Below, piece after piece: positions 4,980 to 5,806 of a DNA stretch of 5,806 bases; the stretch's first letter is position 1; every line of letters begins with the position of its first letter. The position numbers were made by a program, and so were the translations under genes. Below the pieces are notes generated by a model. It searched no databases. It saw only the letters and a program-made list of their open reading frames with translations, and was not told the origin of the DNA. Origin of the DNA: an uncultured Acidaminococcus sp. (GTDB lineage: Bacteria; Bacillota; Negativicutes; Acidaminococcales; Acidaminococcaceae); assembly GCA_900770265.1 (NCBI GenBank), contig CAAGJR010000081.1, forward strand, positions 1 to 5,806. The letters are read 5' to 3'.

Positions 4980-5806
4980 GGCTCCCCGCCTTCCACCAGC
5001 CGTGGAGGGCGAACCGTACGGAAGGACGCTCCTCCGGCTGTTCCTCCAGCCGTTCCAGCCGGAGCCCTGTGATGCCGGACTGTTTCTGCAGCCGTTTCGT
5101 GAACTGGAGCACCGCCTGCCGGTTCAGGCTGCGGCCCTCCAGCGCAAAGCCGGGCCCATCCTTCCCCGCCTCCTGCTGCACCCGCACCACCTGACAGTCC
5201 GCCGGCAGGGTGTTGCCCAAAAGGGTCAGAAACGTCGTCCAGGGCAGCTGCTTCTGCTCCAGCCGCTGCAGGTGCTCCTGCTGCTGTTGTATCGTTTGCT
5301 GGCGTGTCCGGGCTTCCTGCCAGAGGATTTCCCAGCCGGCCGCTTCCCGCAGCCGTTTCTCCTGCCGTTCCTGCTGCCCGCTCCAGTATCCGTACAGCCC
5401 GGCGCCCAGGAGCAGCAGTCCGGCAGCGCCGGCCAGGGTCCCTTTGGCCAGAAGCGACAGCAGCGTCCTCCCTGCTTCTTTGGATTCTCCCTGGAGAGAA
5501 AACCGGAAGCCCGGCTTTCCCACTGCCCGCAGCAGCCCGCCCAGGGCTCCGTACAGGCTGGGGGACCAGGGGCGGTTGTCCCGTTCTTCATAGCAGGGAG
5601 CCCACCGGAACCGGCCCGTTGTGTCCAGAAGCTGCACCGGACAGCCCCATTCCTGTTCCAGGACCCTTTTCCAGGCCTCCAGGGCTTCCCGGTCCGCCCC
5701 TCCCAGCAGCACCTGCTCCGGCAGCTGCTGCACGTCGGGGATCTCTTCCGGCGGGAACAGCCCCGCTTCCAGCAGGCAGCCCTTTCCGTACCAGCCAAAG
5801 GCGATG
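4969..5806 (-). CDS. Partial PilM/PilN-like (GspL-like) fusion membrane protein, 5' end beyond window
   Basis: The frame is open to the right edge with no stop, giving 278 visible C-terminal residues; the true start lies outside. A GTG at 5733 is possible but would begin in the middle of a domain, so I do not take it as the start. Visible residues 1 to about 96 look like the end of an actin-like (ASKHA) domain: VLLGGA (32-37) like the adenosine-binding motif, a strand CPVQLLD (55-61), and WSPSLYGALGGLLRAVG (80-96) like the terminal helix of PilM. Next come a linker, one transmembrane helix (about 121-140), a Gln/Glu/Arg-rich coiled coil (about 142-186), and a PilN-like domain containing WTTFLTLLGNTLP (189-201) and FALEGRSLNRQAVLQF (220-235). 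In standard type IV pili PilM and PilN are separate; GspL of type II secretion has this fused plan. The protein probably recruits or anchors the machine at the inner membrane. The last 11 bp overlap the PilO-like gene, its expected partner. Confidence 0.75.
   Translation of the reverse strand, partial: IAFGWYGKGCLLEAGLFPPEEIPDVQQLPEQVLLGGADREALEAWKRVLEQEWGCPVQLLDTTGRFRWAPCYEERDNRPWSPSLYGALGGLLRAVGKPGFRFSLQGESKEAGRTLLSLLAKGTLAGAAGLLLLGAGLYGYWSGQQERQEKRLREAAGWEILWQEARTRQQTIQQQQEHLQRLEQKQLPWTTFLTLLGNTLPADCQVVRVQQEAGKDGPGFALEGRSLNRQAVLQFTKRLQKQSGITGLRLERLEEQPEERPSVRFALHGWWKAGSHES

Noticed and set aside
4455..5072. A plus-strand open frame across the PilO-like gene and the end of its upstream partner
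   Set aside because: Proline- and glutamine-rich translation of CTG/CAG-rich antisense DNA, with no domain. The two minus-strand genes overlap in the normal operon fashion.
5226..5798. A 190-codon minus-strand frame overlapping the partial PilM/PilN-like gene
   Set aside because: Cys-, Arg-, Ser- and Gly-rich shadow translation in another frame; the overlapping frame contains the transmembrane helix, coiled coil and PilN-like domain.

Overview
This is an ordinary housekeeping and envelope region. All five protein genes are on the minus strand, so transcription runs from high to low coordinates. The coding DNA is G+C-rich, the Shine-Dalgarno sequences are strong and Firmicutes-like, the nucleoside kinase is of the TGS-domain type common in Firmicutes, and the pilus/secretion inner-membrane genes are of the kind found in diderm bacteria. 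Together these suggest a Gram-negative-walled Firmicute (Negativicutes, perhaps Acidaminococcaceae). That assignment is inference; there is no marker gene to prove it.

Layout from the right edge, in transcription order. (1) 5806-4969: the 3' part of a gene cut by the window edge. It encodes the end of an actin-like (PilM/GspL-type) cytoplasmic domain, one transmembrane helix and a PilN-like extracytoplasmic domain. (2) 4979-4422: a PilO/GspM-like bitopic membrane protein, overlapping the previous gene by 11 bp. Together they look like the end of an operon for a type IV pilus or type II secretion inner-membrane platform. (3) 4421-4311: an intergenic region with a good sigma-70-type promoter, a perfect 8-bp inverted repeat across its -35 region and a short inverted repeat at the predicted mRNA 5' end. 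(4) 4310-3054: a class I aminotransferase resembling the AspC/TyrB (I-alpha) subgroup, followed by an intrinsic terminator at 3021-2988. (5) 2961-1303: a 552-residue TGS-domain nucleoside (uridine-type) kinase. (6) 1286-96: a second class I aminotransferase of a different subgroup, 16 bp after the kinase and with its ribosome-binding site in that gap. (7) 95-1: an intergenic tail with a strong intrinsic terminator.

The two aminotransferases are not recent duplicates, because their motif sets differ. The likely units are the pil/gsp-type operon (continuing upstream of the window), a single-gene aminotransferase unit with its own promoter and terminator, and a kinase-aminotransferase pair. The pair has no recognisable promoter in the short gap before it, so its expression may depend on read-through of the terminator or on a promoter inside the preceding gene. 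I did not find an undescribed system; the most interesting items are regulatory (the operator-like palindrome and the terminator placed just before the kinase) and the fused PilM/PilN-like architecture.
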